Assembly: GCF_000175935.2 (NCBI RefSeq)
Contig: NC_014837.1
Location: 2,976,001 to 3,040,000 of the forward strand
Length of the DNA stretch: 64,000 nt
From: Pantoea sp. At-9b
GTDB taxonomy: Bacteria > Pseudomonadota > Gammaproteobacteria > Enterobacterales > Enterobacteriaceae
Reading direction: 5' to 3'
The translations under genes and the position numbers were made by a program. Below the pieces are notes generated by a model. The model worked only from the letters and a program-made list of their open reading frames with translations, did not search any database and was not told where the DNA came from. This document shows positions 21,324 to 30,964 of the stretch, in pieces (the first letter of the stretch is position 1; the number at the start of each line of letters is the position of its first letter).

Positions 21324-23123
21324 TTAGCGGTCCACGTCTGACATAACAAAATCGATACTACCGAGGTAAACGATCAGGTCGGATACCAGGCTGCCACGGA
21401 TCACCGACGGGATCTGTTGCAGATGCGGGAAGCTCGGCGTGCGCACGCGGGTGCGGTAGCTCATGGTGCTGCCGTCGCTGGTCAGGTAGTAACTGTTGAT
21501 CCCTTTGGTTGCCTCAATCATCTGGAAGGATTCGTTGGCCGGCATCACCGGACCCCAGGAAACCTGCAGGAAGTGGGTAATCAGGGTTTCGATATGCTGT
21601 AGCGTGCGCTCTTTCGGCGGCGGCGTGGTCAGCGGGTGATCCGCTTTGAACGGACCTTCCGGCATGTTTTTCAGGCACTGCTCCAGAATACGCAGCGACT
21701 GCCACATCTCTTCCATTTTCAGCATCACGCGGGTGTAGGCATCGCTGATGCCCGCACCGACCGGAATCTCAAAATCGAAATGCTCGTAACCTGAATAGGG
21801 ACGCCATTTACGCACGTCAAAATCAAGACCAGTGGCACGCAGACCCGCACCGGTGGTGCCCCAGGCCAGTGCTTCGTCCATGTTGTACGCCGCAACGCCC
21901 TGTGAACGGCCCATCAACACGCGGTTGCGCAGCGCCGCTTTGTCATACTCTTTCAGACGTTTTGGCATCCAGTCGAGGAAGTCACGCAGCAGACGTTCCC
22001 AACCTTTCGGCAGATCATGTGCCACACCGCCAATACGGAACCATGCCGGGTGCATACGGAAACCGGTGATAGCTTCCACCACGTCATAGATTTTCTGACG
22101 GTCAGTAAAGGCAAAGAACACCGGCGTCATCGCGCCGACGTCCTGAATAAAGGTAGAGATATACAGCAGGTGGCTGTTGATGCGGAACAGCTCTGACAGC
22201 ATCACGCGAATCACATTGACGCGATCCGGCACGGTGATACCGGCCAGTTTTTCGACTGCCAGTACATACGGCATCTCGTTGACGCAACCGCCGAGATACT
22301 CGATACGGTCGGTGTACGGGATGTAGCTGTGCCAGGACTGACGCTCGCCCATCTTCTCGGCACCACGGTGGTGGTAACCGACATCCGGGACGCAATCGAC
22401 AATCTCTTCGCCATCCAGTTGCAGAATGATACGGAACGCACCGTGCGCAGACGGGTGGTTCGGACCGAGGTTGAGGAACATAAAGTCCTCATTGGCGGTG
22501 CTGCGCTTCATGCCCCAATCTTCCGGCTTGAAGGTCAGCGACTCCATCTCAAGGTCTTCTTTTTGCTTGGTCAGCGTGAAGGGATCGAATTCGGTGGCGC
22601 GCGCCGGATAGTCCTTGCGCAGCGGATGCCCTTCCCACGTCTGCGGCATCATGATGCGCGTCAGATGCGGGTGACCATCAAAGGTCATACCAAACATCTC
22701 CCAGGTTTCGCGCTCATACCAGTTGGCATTCGGGAAAATCTTGGTGATGGTTGGCAGATGCATATCATTTTCAGACAACGCGACCTTGAGCATGATGTCG
22801 CGATTGCGTTCAATGGATAGCAGATGATAGAAAACGGAAAAATCCGCGGCAGGTAACCCGGCGCGGTTGGTACGTAAACGCTCATCCATGCCATGCAAAT
22901 CATAAAGCATGACGTAAGGCTTCGGCAGCTTACGCAGGAATTCAATCACTTCCAGTATTTGTTCGCGTTTCACCCAAACCACCGGGATGCCGGTGCGGGT
23001 GGCCTGAACAGTAAAGGCGTCCGGCCCAAAACGGTTACGCAGCTCGCCGATCACCGGGTCGTCCAGGTGATCCCGGGTTTGCCATGCAGGCTGAGCGAGA
23101 TCTTGCGTGGTTAAATCTGTCAT
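21324..23123 (-). CDS. nuoC: NADH-quinone oxidoreductase fused subunit CD
   Basis: A 599-residue fusion of the 30-kDa (NuoC, residues about 1-190) and 49-kDa (NuoD, about 210-599) subunits, as in other enterobacteria. The 30-kDa signature [21 protein letters not shown] is at about 137-157. The NuoD part begins near [15 protein letters not shown] and includes [13 protein letters not shown], the [12 protein letters not shown] helix and the C-terminal [12 protein letters not shown] at the quinone headgroup site. The gene is often annotated nuoC or nuoCD. A 116-base spacer separates it from nuoB. Confidence 0.98.
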   Translation of the reverse strand: MTDLTTQDLAQPAWQTRDHLDDPVIGELRNRFGPDAFTVQATRTGIPVVWVKREQILEVIEFLRKLPKPYVMLYDLHGMDERLRTNRAGLPAADFSVFYHLLSIERNRDIMLKVALSENDMHLPTITKIFPNANWYERETWEMFGMTFDGHPHLTRIMMPQTWEGHPLRKDYPARATEFDPFTLTKQKEDLEMESLTFKPEDWGMKRSTANEDFMFLNLGPNHPSAHGAFRIILQLDGEEIVDCVPDVGYHHRGAEKMGERQSWHSYIPYTDRIEYLGGCVNEMPYVLAVEKLAGITVPDRVNVIRVMLSELFRINSHLLYISTFIQDVGAMTPVFFAFTDRQKIYDVVEAITGFRMHPAWFRIGGVAHDLPKGWERLLRDFLDWMPKRLKEYDKAALRNRVLMGRSQGVAAYNMDEALAWGTTGAGLRATGLDFDVRKWRPYSGYEHFDFEIPVGAGISDAYTRVMLKMEEMWQSLRILEQCLKNMPEGPFKADHPLTTPPPKERTLQHIETLITHFLQVSWGPVMPANESFQMIEATKGINSYYLTSDGSTMSYRTRVRTPSFPHLQQIPSVIRGSLVSDLIVYLGSIDFVMSDVDR

Positions 23124-23239
23124 ACGTTACTCACCATTCCGGCCTGTAATCAGGCACTCAAAAGAAGGCGTCAGGATGGCGGCTCACATTAAATTGTGGT
23201 GTTCTGCTGCGGCCGTGGCTCCATCCGTGTACGGGTAGC

Positions 23240-23917
23240 TTACACTTCGTCGGGTGTTCTCAGGTTGGTGACGGCAATGCGTTCACCGCGTTTTCTTTCG
23301 CGTTCCGACTGCATATTGGCGCGATACACACCCTGATCACCCACCACCCACGAGAGCGGACGACGCTCTTTACCGATGGACTCGCGTAACAGCAGCAGTG
23401 CCTGCATATAAGCTTCCGGGCGCGGCGGGCAGCCTGGGATATACACATCCACCGGCAGGAATTTATCTACGCCCTGCACCACGGAGTAGATGTCATACAT
23501 ACCGCCAGAGTTGGCACAGGCACCCATCGAGATGACCCACTTCGGTTCCAGCATCTGGTCATACAGACGCTGAATCACCGGTGCCATTTTGGTAAAGGGC
23601 GTACCGGCAATCACCATGAAGTCAGCCTGACGCGGGGAGGCACGCATAACTTCCGCACCAAAACGCGCCACGTCATGCACCGCAGTGAATGACGTGGTCA
23701 TCTCCACGTAGCAACAGGAAAGGCCGAAGTTGTACGGCCAGAGAGAGTTTTTACGCCCCCAGTTCACCATGTCGTGCAGGGCATGCTCAAGTTTGCCCAT
23801 GTAGACGCTGCGGTGAACATGCTGCTCCAGAGGATCGGCGACAATCTCCTGTTTTTGCAGCGGATAGCGATCGTTATCGCCCCCGTTTGGGTCTACGCGT
23901 GTCAGCGTGTAGTCCAT
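23240..23917 (-). CDS. nuoB: NADH-quinone oxidoreductase subunit B
   Basis: A 225-residue subunit (E. coli 220) that carries the terminal [4Fe-4S] cluster N2. All four ligands are present: the tandem cysteines in [20 protein letters not shown] and [10 protein letters not shown]. Relative to E. coli there is a small insertion near residue 45 ([15 protein letters not shown] instead of [11 protein letters not shown]). The non-ligand Cys of the AGTCFTKMAP segment is Pro here. nuoA ends 15 bases upstream. Confidence 0.98.
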   Translation of the reverse strand: MDYTLTRVDPNGGDNDRYPLQKQEIVADPLEQHVHRSVYMGKLEHALHDMVNWGRKNSLWPYNFGLSCCYVEMTTSFTAVHDVARFGAEVMRASPRQADFMVIAGTPFTKMAPVIQRLYDQMLEPKWVISMGACANSGGMYDIYSVVQGVDKFLPVDVYIPGCPPRPEAYMQALLLLRESIGKERRPLSWVVGDQGVYRANMQSERERKRGERIAVTNLRTPDEV

Positions 23918-23932
23918 CTTTTTGCCTCGCTT

Positions 23933-24376
23933 TTACTGCTTATGAGGGTTGGTGTGGCTGTGACTGATCGGGACCGATTTGACGACAACGCGACGACGCG
24001 CAGGCGCCCAATCCAGCGCACCGATGCGAACCAGGTAAACCAGGCCTGCCAGCAGCACCAAAATGAAAATTGCGGCTTCGACAAAGCCGACCCAACCGCT
24101 TTCGCGAATGGAGGTCGACCATGCGTATAAAAAGAGGGCTTCGACGTCGAAAATTACGAAGAACATCGCAACCAAATAGAATTTTGCGGAGAGGCGAATA
24201 TGGGTGTCACCGACCGAGTCAATGCCCGACTCAAATGGGGTGTTTTTGTAGCGCGCTTTGGCGCGTCCACCTAACAACCAGCCACCGGTCAACATGAAAG
24301 CACAGAGACCGAACGCGATAACGATAAATACAATAAATGCCCAGTGATGAGCGATCACTTCAGTGGTTGTCGACAT
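23933..24376 (-). CDS. nuoA: NADH-quinone oxidoreductase subunit A
   Basis: A 147-residue, three-helix membrane subunit and the first gene of the operon. Conserved marks are [42 protein letters not shown], with the acidic pair in FDVEA, and [19 protein letters not shown]. An in-frame TAA lies 12 bases before the ATG, so the start is fixed. The Shine-Dalgarno sequence is weak (AAAGAG very close to the ATG). The C-terminus ([17 protein letters not shown]) differs from E. coli, as is usual for this tail. Confidence 0.97.
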   Translation of the reverse strand: MSTTTEVIAHHWAFIVFIVIAFGLCAFMLTGGWLLGGRAKARYKNTPFESGIDSVGDTHIRLSAKFYLVAMFFVIFDVEALFLYAWSTSIRESGWVGFVEAAIFILVLLAGLVYLVRIGALDWAPARRRVVVKSVPISHSHTNPHKQ

Positions 24377-24933
24377 ACTCTTTGCTTACTCATCAAAAGT
24401 GGCGCTGGCATCCTGCACTGTCGCAGCAAACACACCACATCGATTCAAGGGAAGGATAAAAAACCTTATAAACTTTGCTGTCATTATCAATTAAGCAGCA
24501 ATTTTATGGGGTTTTTTACTCCTTTCTATAACCTTTTGTCAACTTTGACAAAAGTATCCAAACATTATTTTACATCCGCAGCATATTATTAACATACAAG
24601 GTCCATAGCGCCAGCTAAATCGCTTCAGTTTGTGAGGTTAATTTTAGTGTAGCGGGTATTCACATGCATGGATCGTGCATTTAACAATCATATTTTGACA
24701 GGTATTAACCGGATTTCCTTGTCCTTTTCAGGGCTATTTTTTTGATCCAGAACACATAACAGTGCTTTTTGCTGTAAAAAACGGCAAAAGAGCCAGGCAA
24801 GCGCCCAGAAGAAGATGGCACGAAATGATAAAATCATTCCACTTCGATTAAAAATGGAACGCATTTCATTTATTCGGAAGGCAGGGAATGATTTGGTGCT
24901 AATTTCGCCTGATTAACACCAGAAAAACTGCAT
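24377..24933. promoter_or_regulatory. Long nuo operon upstream region
   Basis: About 560 bases of AT-rich DNA between nuoA and the lrhA terminator, with no convincing gene. In E. coli the equivalent region carries the nuo promoters and sites for ArcA, FNR, NarL, Fis and IHF. Here it holds a perfect 20-bp palindrome (24534-24553) and, closer to nuoA, a TTTATAAGG -10-like stretch on the minus strand near 24465. No FNR or Nar box could be assigned with confidence by eye. Confidence 0.6.
24534..24553. promoter_or_regulatory. Perfect 20-bp palindrome upstream of nuoA
   Basis: TTTTGTCAA, CT spacer, TTGACAAAA: two perfect 9-bp arms. Each arm contains TTGACA, so the site could overlap a -35 hexamer in either direction. 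It does not match TTGAT-N4-ATCAA (FNR). It is probably an operator for a dimeric regulator not identified here. Confidence 0.55.
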
Positions 24934-24971
24934 AAAAAAAGCCTTAACCGATAAAAACCAGGCTAAGGCTT
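24934..24971 (-). terminator. lrhA terminator
   Basis: On the minus strand AGCCTTAGCC pairs with GGTTAAGGCT (one mismatch) across an 11-base loop and is followed by a run of seven T residues. It lies about 65 bases past the lrhA stop. Confidence 0.8.
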
Positions 24972-25036
24972 ATTTATGTGAGTTTTAACAATTGGCCGAT
25001 GTTCTATTTGAGAACGATTATCGACTCAAAATGTGA

Positions 25037-25960
25037 TTACTCTTCGTCATCCAGCAGCAGCGTACCGTCCGGGTTCGCGCTCAGGTTGTACGGATCGTTA
25101 GTTGACTGCATGGCATTAAAAATCGCCAGCGCCAGCTCGTTATCGCTGTCCGGGTTACGGCACAGCAGATATTGGGTATCCGGCAGCACCGGTAAACCTT
25201 CCGCGGCACCCATCACGCGCAGCTCAGGACTCATCATCTCGACCGGACGTGCGGTGACGCCAAGCCCGGCTTTTACCGCCGCACGCACCGCCGCCAATGT
25301 GGAAGCAACATAAGAGATGCGCCACGGAATGCCGGCTTCGTTCAGATGGTCGATCGCCATGTCGCGATACGGGCTGGGTTCATCCAGCAGCACCAGTGGA
25401 ATCGCTTCACCGCGCTGGAAGATGTAGTCAGCCGCGCAGTACCACAAGGTCGGCGACGTGCGCAGCACCTGATGAGTGAAGTTACCCGGACTGGAGGTGG
25501 TCACCACCAAATCCACTTCGCCCTGGTTCAGCATTTCCATCATAAATGGATTACGCTTTACACGGACATCAATCGCCAGTTTCGGATAGACCGACGTCAC
25601 GCGATTGAGCAGGAATGGCAGGATGGTGTCAGATGTGTCATCAGAAGCGCCAATGGTCAGCACGCCCTGAATATTGCTGTACATCAGAGAGGTACAAGCT
25701 TCGTCGTTAAAACGAAGGATCTTTCTGGCGTAGCCCAGCAGTTGGATGCCATGCTCCGTCAGCAATTTATTACGTCCATGTCTGGCAAACAGCTCTTTAC
25801 CTACCAATTGTTCCAGACGCTGCATCTGCTGGCTTACTGCTGATTGCGTTCTGCACACGGCTGCAGCCGCAGCTGCAAAGGTGTTCAGGTCAGCAACGGC
25901 GACGAAAGTTCTCAGCAGATCGAGGTCGAGATTCAGTATCGGACGATTTGCATTAGTCAT
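25037..25960 (-). CDS. lrhA: LysR-family regulator LrhA/HexA
   Basis: A 307-residue LysR-type regulator, very close to E. coli LrhA (312 residues) and to HexA/PecT of soft-rot Erwinia. The winged-HTH domain spans residues 8-68 ([36 protein letters not shown]). The effector domain starts near residue 98 ([23 protein letters not shown]). The family represses flhDC and affects motility, exoenzymes and quorum-linked traits, and it regulates its own gene. The C-terminal tail ([14 protein letters not shown]) is shorter than in E. coli. It lies between nuo and alaA, as in E. coli, and has its own terminator. Confidence 0.96.
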   Translation of the reverse strand: MTNANRPILNLDLDLLRTFVAVADLNTFAAAAAAVCRTQSAVSQQMQRLEQLVGKELFARHGRNKLLTEHGIQLLGYARKILRFNDEACTSLMYSNIQGVLTIGASDDTSDTILPFLLNRVTSVYPKLAIDVRVKRNPFMMEMLNQGEVDLVVTTSSPGNFTHQVLRTSPTLWYCAADYIFQRGEAIPLVLLDEPSPYRDMAIDHLNEAGIPWRISYVASTLAAVRAAVKAGLGVTARPVEMMSPELRVMGAAEGLPVLPDTQYLLCRNPDSDNELALAIFNAMQSTNDPYNLSANPDGTLLLDDEE

Positions 25961-26050
25961 GTTTTTTCTTCACTTATAAGATTTTTTACAAACTACTACC
26001 CTGGTGTATTACCTTGCTTATCATTGGGATAAGAGATAATGGTGCTTAAT

Positions 26051-26073
26051 GACAGTCCTGTGTGGAGACTGTC
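26051..26073 (+). promoter_or_regulatory. Hairpin abutting a small-ORF start codon
   Basis: GACAGTC and GACTGTC form a 7-bp stem with a 9-base loop ending directly before the ATG at 26074. The GGAG Shine-Dalgarno sequence (26064-26067) sits at the loop/stem edge, so folding would limit ribosome access. A GATAAT -10-like hexamer lies at 26035-26040. Confidence 0.4.
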
Positions 26074-26244
26074 ATGAAAAAACTGTATCAGGCGGATTCC
26101 AACGATTACGTCACTCTGAAGACAGAGCAGCGGCGTCACAAAGACAGAACAACTTCTCGGGCCGAAAGCGTAAATCGCGCAAATGCAGGAAGCTGTGTAG
26201 TTGCCTGGTTCTCCGCCCAAAAAACCCGCGGATCAAAAAAATGA
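26074..26244 (+). CDS. Hypothetical small basic protein (56 aa)
   Basis: A possible small gene in the lrhA-alaA gap. The ATG has GGAG six bases upstream. The product is 56 residues, strongly basic and polar, with a KTEQRRHKDRTTSRAESVNR stretch and no signal peptide or membrane helix. I recognise no family. It could be chance: the ORF is short, and no second signal supports it beyond the Shine-Dalgarno sequence and the hairpin that abuts its start. An in-frame GTG at 26062 would give a slightly longer form. Its position within the DNA that likely forms the lrhA promoter region (opposite strand) argues for caution. Confidence 0.3.
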   Translation: MKKLYQADSNDYVTLKTEQRRHKDRTTSRAESVNRANAGSCVVAWFSAQKTRGSKK

Positions 26245-26930
26245 TAACTGCATGTTATGCTGATGCGAAGAGGTAAACTGCATCAAATAATAAATTATAC
26301 TTAATCATTTTTGCACCAGAAAGGGAAATGTTTTTATCACAAACCTTGTAATTTTTGACCAAAACCCCTTTCCAGCACATCCTGCCACAACACTGCTCAT
26401 TTTTTAAGCCCCCCAGGTTCCTAAACTTCTCAGGGAAAGCTTAAGTTTCAGCACAAATGCTCTTTATAGCTGGTTGACCCGGGCCGTCTTAACCCGGTAC
26501 ATCCCTGATTTAACCGATTGAAACCCGATGAGAATGAAGCGCATTTTCTAACGCCAGCGGAGGATGTACCTGGAATGATGACTTATTCGGCTTCTGACAA
26601 ATATTCTTTAACTATTTCATTACGTCGCTAATGATTTGCAACCGCAGTTGTGAATAAAAATTTTTAAAAACACACCATTATTGTCTGGATAAAGGAGTTT
26701 ACAGATCACCTCACCTCACTCAGCATTAAATTTCAACATTCTTTACTTTACTGGACAATTAAACCACTTTAATTAGTCTAAGATATCTTTTCACCCAGCA
26801 CTAGCTTAAAAAATTGCCAAACACGCCAAAACCTGTGGTGACCCTTCTTTTGTTACGGGGAGAGGAGTAAATTGGGCGGGTTTGTTTTTTGTGGCAGGTT
26901 AAAAGGACTCTGCCCGTTAAGGCGGTAGCG

Positions 26931-28148
26931 ATGAATTTTCAAATTGATAAATCCGGAAAGCTCGATAATGTCTGTTATGACATCCGTGGACCGGTACTGA
27001 AAGAGGCGAAACGTCTCGAAGAAGAAGGCAACAAAGTTCTCAAACTCAATATTGGCAACCCTGCCCCGTTTGGTTTTGAAGCCCCCGATGAAATCCTGGT
27101 TGATGTCATCCGCAACCTGCCCAGCGCGCAGGGGTATTGTGACTCCAAAGGTCTCTACTCCGCACGCAAAGCGATCATGCAGCATTATCAGGCGCGCGAA
27201 ATGCGCGATATGACCGTTGAAGACATCTATATTGGTAACGGCGTATCCGAACTGATCGTGCAAGCCATGCAGGCCTTGCTGAACAGCGGCGATGAGATGT
27301 TGGTCCCCGCGCCTGATTACCCGTTATGGACTGCCGCCGTTTCGCTTTCCAGCGGTAAAGCCGTTCATTATCTGTGTGATGAATCCTCGGACTGGTTCCC
27401 GGACCTTGATGATATCCGTAGTAAAATCACGCCACGCACGCGCGGTATCGTGATCATCAACCCGAACAACCCGACCGGTGCGGTATACAGCAAAGAACTG
27501 CTGTTGGAAATTGTCGAGATTGCGCGTCAGCATAACTTGATCATCTTCGCCGATGAGATCTACGACAAAATCCTGTATGACGAAGCCCAGCATCACTCGA
27601 TTGCGGCGCTGGCACCGGATCTGTTGACTGTCACCTTTAACGGCCTGTCCAAAACCTATCGCGTTGCCGGATTCCGTCAGGGCTGGATGGTGCTGAACGG
27701 CCCGAAAAAGCACGCTAAAGGTTATATTGAAGGTCTGGAAATGCTGGCCTCAATGCGTCTGTGTGCCAACGTACCGGCACAACACGCCATCCAGACAGCG
27801 TTGGGCGGCTATCAGAGCATCAGCGAATTTATCGCACCCGGTGGGCGGTTATATGAGCAGCGCCAGCGCGCATGGGAATTGATCAATGATATTCCTGGTG
27901 TCAGCTGTGTGAAACCACAGGGTGCGCTGTATATGTTCCCGCGTATCGATGCGAAGAAATTCAACCTGTTCGACGACCAGAAAATGGTGCTCGATTTCCT
28001 GTTACAGGAAAAAGTACTGCTGGTTCAGGGCACCGCGTTCAACTGGCCGTGGCCGGATCATGTGCGTATTGTGACCCTGCCGCGCGTCGACGATCTGGAA
28101 ATGGCTATCAGTAAGTTTGGTCGTTTCCTGCAAGGGTATCGTCAGTAG
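26931..28148 (+). CDS. alaA: Glutamate-pyruvate aminotransferase AlaA
   Basis: A 405-residue fold-type I PLP aminotransferase, equal in length to E. coli AlaA (YfbQ), the main alanine-forming transaminase. Visible are the GNPAPFGF substrate loop, YIGNGVSELIVQAMQALL, IINPNNPTGAVYSKE, FADEIYDKILYD and the PLP lysine in FNGLSKTYRVAGFRQGW. The frame is open further upstream (to 26889), but the ATG at 26931 with AAGGCGG before it gives the conserved start (SGKLDNVCYDIRGP). A hairpin separates it from yfbR 69 bases downstream, which may follow in the same transcript. Confidence 0.97.
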   Translation: MNFQIDKSGKLDNVCYDIRGPVLKEAKRLEEEGNKVLKLNIGNPAPFGFEAPDEILVDVIRNLPSAQGYCDSKGLYSARKAIMQHYQAREMRDMTVEDIYIGNGVSELIVQAMQALLNSGDEMLVPAPDYPLWTAAVSLSSGKAVHYLCDESSDWFPDLDDIRSKITPRTRGIVIINPNNPTGAVYSKELLLEIVEIARQHNLIIFADEIYDKILYDEAQHHSIAALAPDLLTVTFNGLSKTYRVAGFRQGWMVLNGPKKHAKGYIEGLEMLASMRLCANVPAQHAIQTALGGYQSISEFIAPGGRLYEQRQRAWELINDIPGVSCVKPQGALYMFPRIDAKKFNLFDDQKMVLDFLLQEKVLLVQGTAFNWPWPDHVRIVTLPRVDDLEMAISKFGRFLQGYRQ

Positions 28149-28175
28149 CCGCAGACGCGTATAGTTGTGGTATTT

Positions 28176-28197
28176 CGGGGAGAGTCCTCTCTCCCCG
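28176..28197 (+). other. alaA-yfbR intercistronic hairpin
   Basis: CGGGGAGAG/CTCTCCCCG, a perfect 9-bp stem with loop TCCT, is followed only by TTATAC. It could partially terminate alaA transcription or protect its 3' end. Confidence 0.6.
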
Positions 28198-28217
28198 TTA
28201 TACGACAGGAACTGCTC

Positions 28218-28817
28218 ATGACCCGAAGCCATTTTTTCGCCCATCTCTCCCGTCTCAAACTGATCAACCGCTGGCCGCTGATGCGCAACGTGCGCACTGA
28301 AAACGTCTCTGAACACAGTCTTCAGGTGGCGATGGTGGCCCATGCGCTGGCGATCATTAAGAACAAAAAATTTAACGGTAATTTGAACGCGGAGCGCATC
28401 GCCATGCTGGCGCTTTATCATGATGCCAGTGAAGTGCTGACCGGTGATCTACCGACCCCGGTGAAGTACTACAACGCGCAAATCGCCCACGAATACAAGA
28501 AAATAGAGAAGATCGCGCAGCATAAATTGATTGAAATGTTGCCGCCTGAATTGCAGGACGCCTACCGCCCGCTGCTGGATGAACATCTGCACAGCGAAGC
28601 CGAGCAGGCAGTGGTGAAACAAGCCGATGCCCTGTGCGCCTACGTGAAGTGTCTTGAAGAGCTGTCAGCCGGAAACAATGAGTTCCTGCTGGCGAAAGCG
28701 CGTCTGGAGAAAACGCTGGCGCAACGTCGTTCGCCGGAAATGGATTACTTCGTCGAGGTGTTTATTCCCAGCTTTAGCCTGTCACTCGACGAGATTTCGC
28801 AGGATACGCCACTGTAA
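28218..28817 (+). CDS. yfbR: 5'-deoxynucleotidase YfbR
   Basis: A 199-residue HD-domain phosphohydrolase matching E. coli YfbR, which removes the 5' phosphate from deoxyribonucleoside monophosphates with divalent metal help. HD-domain ligands are visible in [17 protein letters not shown] (first His), [21 protein letters not shown] (His-Asp) and [16 protein letters not shown] (last Asp). The longer frame from 28167 lacks a ribosome site; the ATG at 28218 has AGGA upstream and restores the family start ([14 protein letters not shown]). It is convergent with hxpA, with a hairpin between them. Confidence 0.96.
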   Translation: MTRSHFFAHLSRLKLINRWPLMRNVRTENVSEHSLQVAMVAHALAIIKNKKFNGNLNAERIAMLALYHDASEVLTGDLPTPVKYYNAQIAHEYKKIEKIAQHKLIEMLPPELQDAYRPLLDEHLHSEAEQAVVKQADALCAYVKCLEELSAGNNEFLLAKARLEKTLAQRRSPEMDYFVEVFIPSFSLSLDEISQDTPL

Positions 28818-28822
28818 AACCG

Positions 28823-28848
28823 ATCCGTAGCGGCGCACCGCTACGGAT
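28823..28848. terminator. Bidirectional hairpin between yfbR and hxpA
   Basis: ATCCGTAGCGG/CCGCTACGGAT, an 11-bp perfect stem with loop CGCA, sits in the 36-base gap between convergent genes. Its outer sequence (CGTAGCGG...CCGCTACG) equals the ends of the REP-like family, as if it were a collapsed copy lacking the inner palindromes. T-runs are absent on both sides. Confidence 0.6.
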
Positions 28849-28853
28849 GATGA

Positions 28854-29513
28854 TTATGCGTTCAGCGACAGGGTAAAACCGCCCTGCCCGTCACCGGTCA
28901 CCACCAGCGCTTCCAGCGTGGTCAGCGCAAAGGTCACATCGCTAAGACGTGGTGTATCGGCTGGCGCATTCACGGCGATCACCGCGCTGCCCGCATTCAG
29001 CCCCGCCAGCACCCCTGCTGGAGCATCTTCCACCACCACGCATTCGCGCGCGGTCAGCCCCAGCTTCTCGGCTCCGAGCAGATAAGCATCCGGTTCTGGC
29101 TTACCGCGTTTGACATTCTCAGCGGTGATAAACACCGCCGGTGCCGGCAGACCCGCTGCTTTGTGACGCGCATGGGCAACCGGAATCGAACCCGAAGTCA
29201 CAATCGCCCATGGAATTTGCAATTCGTTCAGGGTTGCCAGCAGTGCCTGCGCACCGGGTAAGGCATGTACACCGTCCGTATCCGACGCCTCAATATTCTC
29301 CAGGCGTAAAAACTCCGCCTGAATCGCTTCCTCACTCTGCCCTGCCATAAAATGGCGTAGCGACATGATCGCCTGTTTGCCATGGATGAAGCTCAGGATT
29401 TCATGGGCTGAAAAACCATGACGTGCGCCCCACTGCGTCCACGCGCGTTCTACAGCAGGCAGTGAATCCACCAGCGTGCCATCCAAATCAAACAGAAAAC
29501 CTCTGTACGTCAC
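28854..29513 (-). CDS. hxpA: HAD-family hexitol/sugar phosphatase HxpA (YfbT)
   Basis: A 219-residue HAD-superfamily subclass IA phosphatase like E. coli YfbT/HxpA (216 residues), which dephosphorylates sugar and sugar-alcohol phosphates. Motif I is FLFDLDGTLVDS at 6-17, motif II IVTSGS near 109, motif III lysine in VKRGKPEPDAYLLG near 140, and motif IV VVVEDAPAGVLAGLNAG. The cap domain is inserted after motif I. It is convergent with yfbR, and yfbU is upstream on the same strand with a 14-base gap. Confidence 0.93.
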   Translation of the reverse strand: MTYRGFLFDLDGTLVDSLPAVERAWTQWGARHGFSAHEILSFIHGKQAIMSLRHFMAGQSEEAIQAEFLRLENIEASDTDGVHALPGAQALLATLNELQIPWAIVTSGSIPVAHARHKAAGLPAPAVFITAENVKRGKPEPDAYLLGAEKLGLTARECVVVEDAPAGVLAGLNAGSAVIAVNAPADTPRLSDVTFALTTLEALVVTGDGQGGFTLSLNA

Positions 29514-29527
29514 TCGCTACTCCTTCT

Positions 29528-30022
29528 TCAGGCATTGAGAATTTGCGCGATTTCGTTCGCGCTTAAATGGTACTGACGCGGACAAGTGTGCCACAGCGCC
29601 AGCATTCTTTGATATTTTTCCCACATTGGCGTTTGGGCATTAAACCCATGAGTACCAGAATCGAACTGAGTGTAGCGCCCCTCAGTGTTGACCATAAAGC
29701 GTACATACCCGAGGTAACGCGCTTCCGTCGCGGCATCAAAGCCGAGAAACGCCAGACGACGCTCTTCAATCTGCGAACGCTCTTTCAGATTGGACCAGGA
29801 AACATGCAGTGCGTGATGCATCTCCATGATATCGATCAGGGTGCGGCAGGTCGCTTCATTCAGCTCACCAAACTCTTTGTCGAGTTCGCGCAGTTGCAAG
29901 CCATAGCCGCGTTCGATGATGGTCTGATAACGGCGGTAGCGTTCGGCATTATCCGGCTCCAGCATCGCCATCATTTTGTATTGATTCGACAGGATGAGCC
30001 GCTGTGCGTGGGTCATTTCCAT
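29528..30022 (-). CDS. yfbU: YfbU family protein
   Basis: A 164-residue member of the UPF0304/YfbU family, the same length as the E. coli protein and highly similar throughout ([59 protein letters not shown]). It is soluble, with no signal peptide or membrane segments. No biochemical function is established that I can support. It is probably co-transcribed with hxpA downstream. A 15-base palindrome (GTTTAAA-A-TTTAAAC, 30048-30062) lies 26 bases upstream of its ATG and may be part of its promoter. Confidence 0.95.
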   Translation of the reverse strand: MEMTHAQRLILSNQYKMMAMLEPDNAERYRRYQTIIERGYGLQLRELDKEFGELNEATCRTLIDIMEMHHALHVSWSNLKERSQIEERRLAFLGFDAATEARYLGYVRFMVNTEGRYTQFDSGTHGFNAQTPMWEKYQRMLALWHTCPRQYHLSANEIAQILNA

Positions 30023-30173
30023 GATGTTCTCCAGGGTCGTTGCGACCGTTTAAAATTTAAACCAATGGAGAAATGATTGCACAACAGCAGTGATGCGGGT
30101 ATGTCCGCACCACTTTTCTTTGATTTGACCCCAGATAAGCAGCGAATTCTGTCGCGGCGAAAGTCTCTGGTGA

Positions 30174-30626
30174 TCAAAGATCGTCGAGAAAGGTTCGATC
30201 GAGTTGCTTAAAGGCACGCTTCAGTACGTCAGCCAGCGCCTGATAGGTCGGTTTTCCTTCCACCGGGGCAATCGCCTGTCCGGCCTCTTCCAGTTTGGCC
30301 CGTACTTCGTGGAACCATTGCAGTAAGGTTGGCGGCAGCGGCGTCACCGAGCGTTTACCCAGCCACCACAGGCCCTGCATCGGCAGGCTACAGGCGAACA
30401 ACGCCGTCGCCACAGCCGGTCCCAGTTGTCCACCCATCGCGATTTGCCAGGTCAGGGTAAAAATGGCCAACGGCGGCATAAAACGTATAGAAAAACGCGT
30501 TGCCGTCGCCACCCGATTTTCAGGAAAAACGGGTGCCAGGCGTTTGTCCGCTGGCCAGGTCTTCATGTAGTGCTGTCCGCGCTGAAATAAGCCGAACCAG
30601 CCAGGATTGTCAGTGTCATTCGCCAT
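30174..30626 (-). CDS. yfbV: Inner-membrane protein YfbV (DUF412)
   Basis: A 150-residue UPF0208/DUF412 membrane protein close to E. coli YfbV (151), annotated in that species as a terminus-macrodomain insulation factor. Two hydrophobic segments lie at about residues 45-65 and 70-90 ([37 protein letters not shown]). The soluble C-terminus ends in [18 protein letters not shown] at 30638 would add four residues; the ATG at 30626 with TGAGGT seven bases before it is preferred. It is divergent from ackA across 338 bases, the same arrangement as in E. coli. Confidence 0.94.
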   Translation of the reverse strand: MANDTDNPGWFGLFQRGQHYMKTWPADKRLAPVFPENRVATATRFSIRFMPPLAIFTLTWQIAMGGQLGPAVATALFACSLPMQGLWWLGKRSVTPLPPTLLQWFHEVRAKLEEAGQAIAPVEGKPTYQALADVLKRAFKQLDRTFLDDL

Positions 30627-30964
30627 GATAGACCTCAACTATTCTTACAACATTTAAAATAAACTGATAACTACACAACTTTACGTGACATCCTTCAAAA
30701 GTTTTTGTCTTTAAGGGTGACACTGAGTATTCTGACGCCGTTTTAGCAACATTACCGGAAGCTTCTGCTCAATTAAAGAACAGTTTAGAGCCATGTTTCG
30801 CTAAGCGGATTTCAAAAATTCGCGTAAAATTACCAAAATTTTTTGCGGAACGGTCTCTTTTTGACTACCGCATGATGTTAATCATTAATTTACCAGCTTT
30901 CATGGACTACGCTGTTAGTCTGATCGCGTTATTTTTCGCCACTATTTAACCAATAGGTACTTCC
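30627..30964. promoter_or_regulatory. yfbV-ackA divergent promoter region
   Basis: A 338-base gene-free stretch. A candidate ackA promoter is TTGACT at 30861-30866 with ATTAAT at 30884-30889 (17-base spacing), which gives a leader of roughly 70 bases. The rest is AT-rich, and I see no other confident element. Confidence 0.45.

Larger units (their letters stand above)
25961..26930. other. 970-bp lrhA-alaA intergenic region
   Basis: An AT-rich divergent region with only one small plausible ORF (26074-26244). It must hold the lrhA and alaA promoters. E. coli also has a long gap here and a long lrhA leader. A 9-bp inverted repeat (GGTACATCC at 26496-26504, GGATGTACC at 26562-26570) brackets 57 bases, so a structured leader or a small RNA is possible. 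A GAGAGGAG purine tract at 26860-26867 has no ORF after it. Confidence 0.6.

Noticed and set aside
23240..23917. Loss of a cysteine in NuoB (Pro in the AGT-FTKMAP segment)
   Set aside because: That cysteine of E. coli is not an N2 ligand; all four ligand cysteines are intact.
26774..26792. Possible RcsB box near TCTAAGATATCTTTT upstream of alaA
   Set aside because: Only a partial match to the RcsAB consensus; not strong enough to call.
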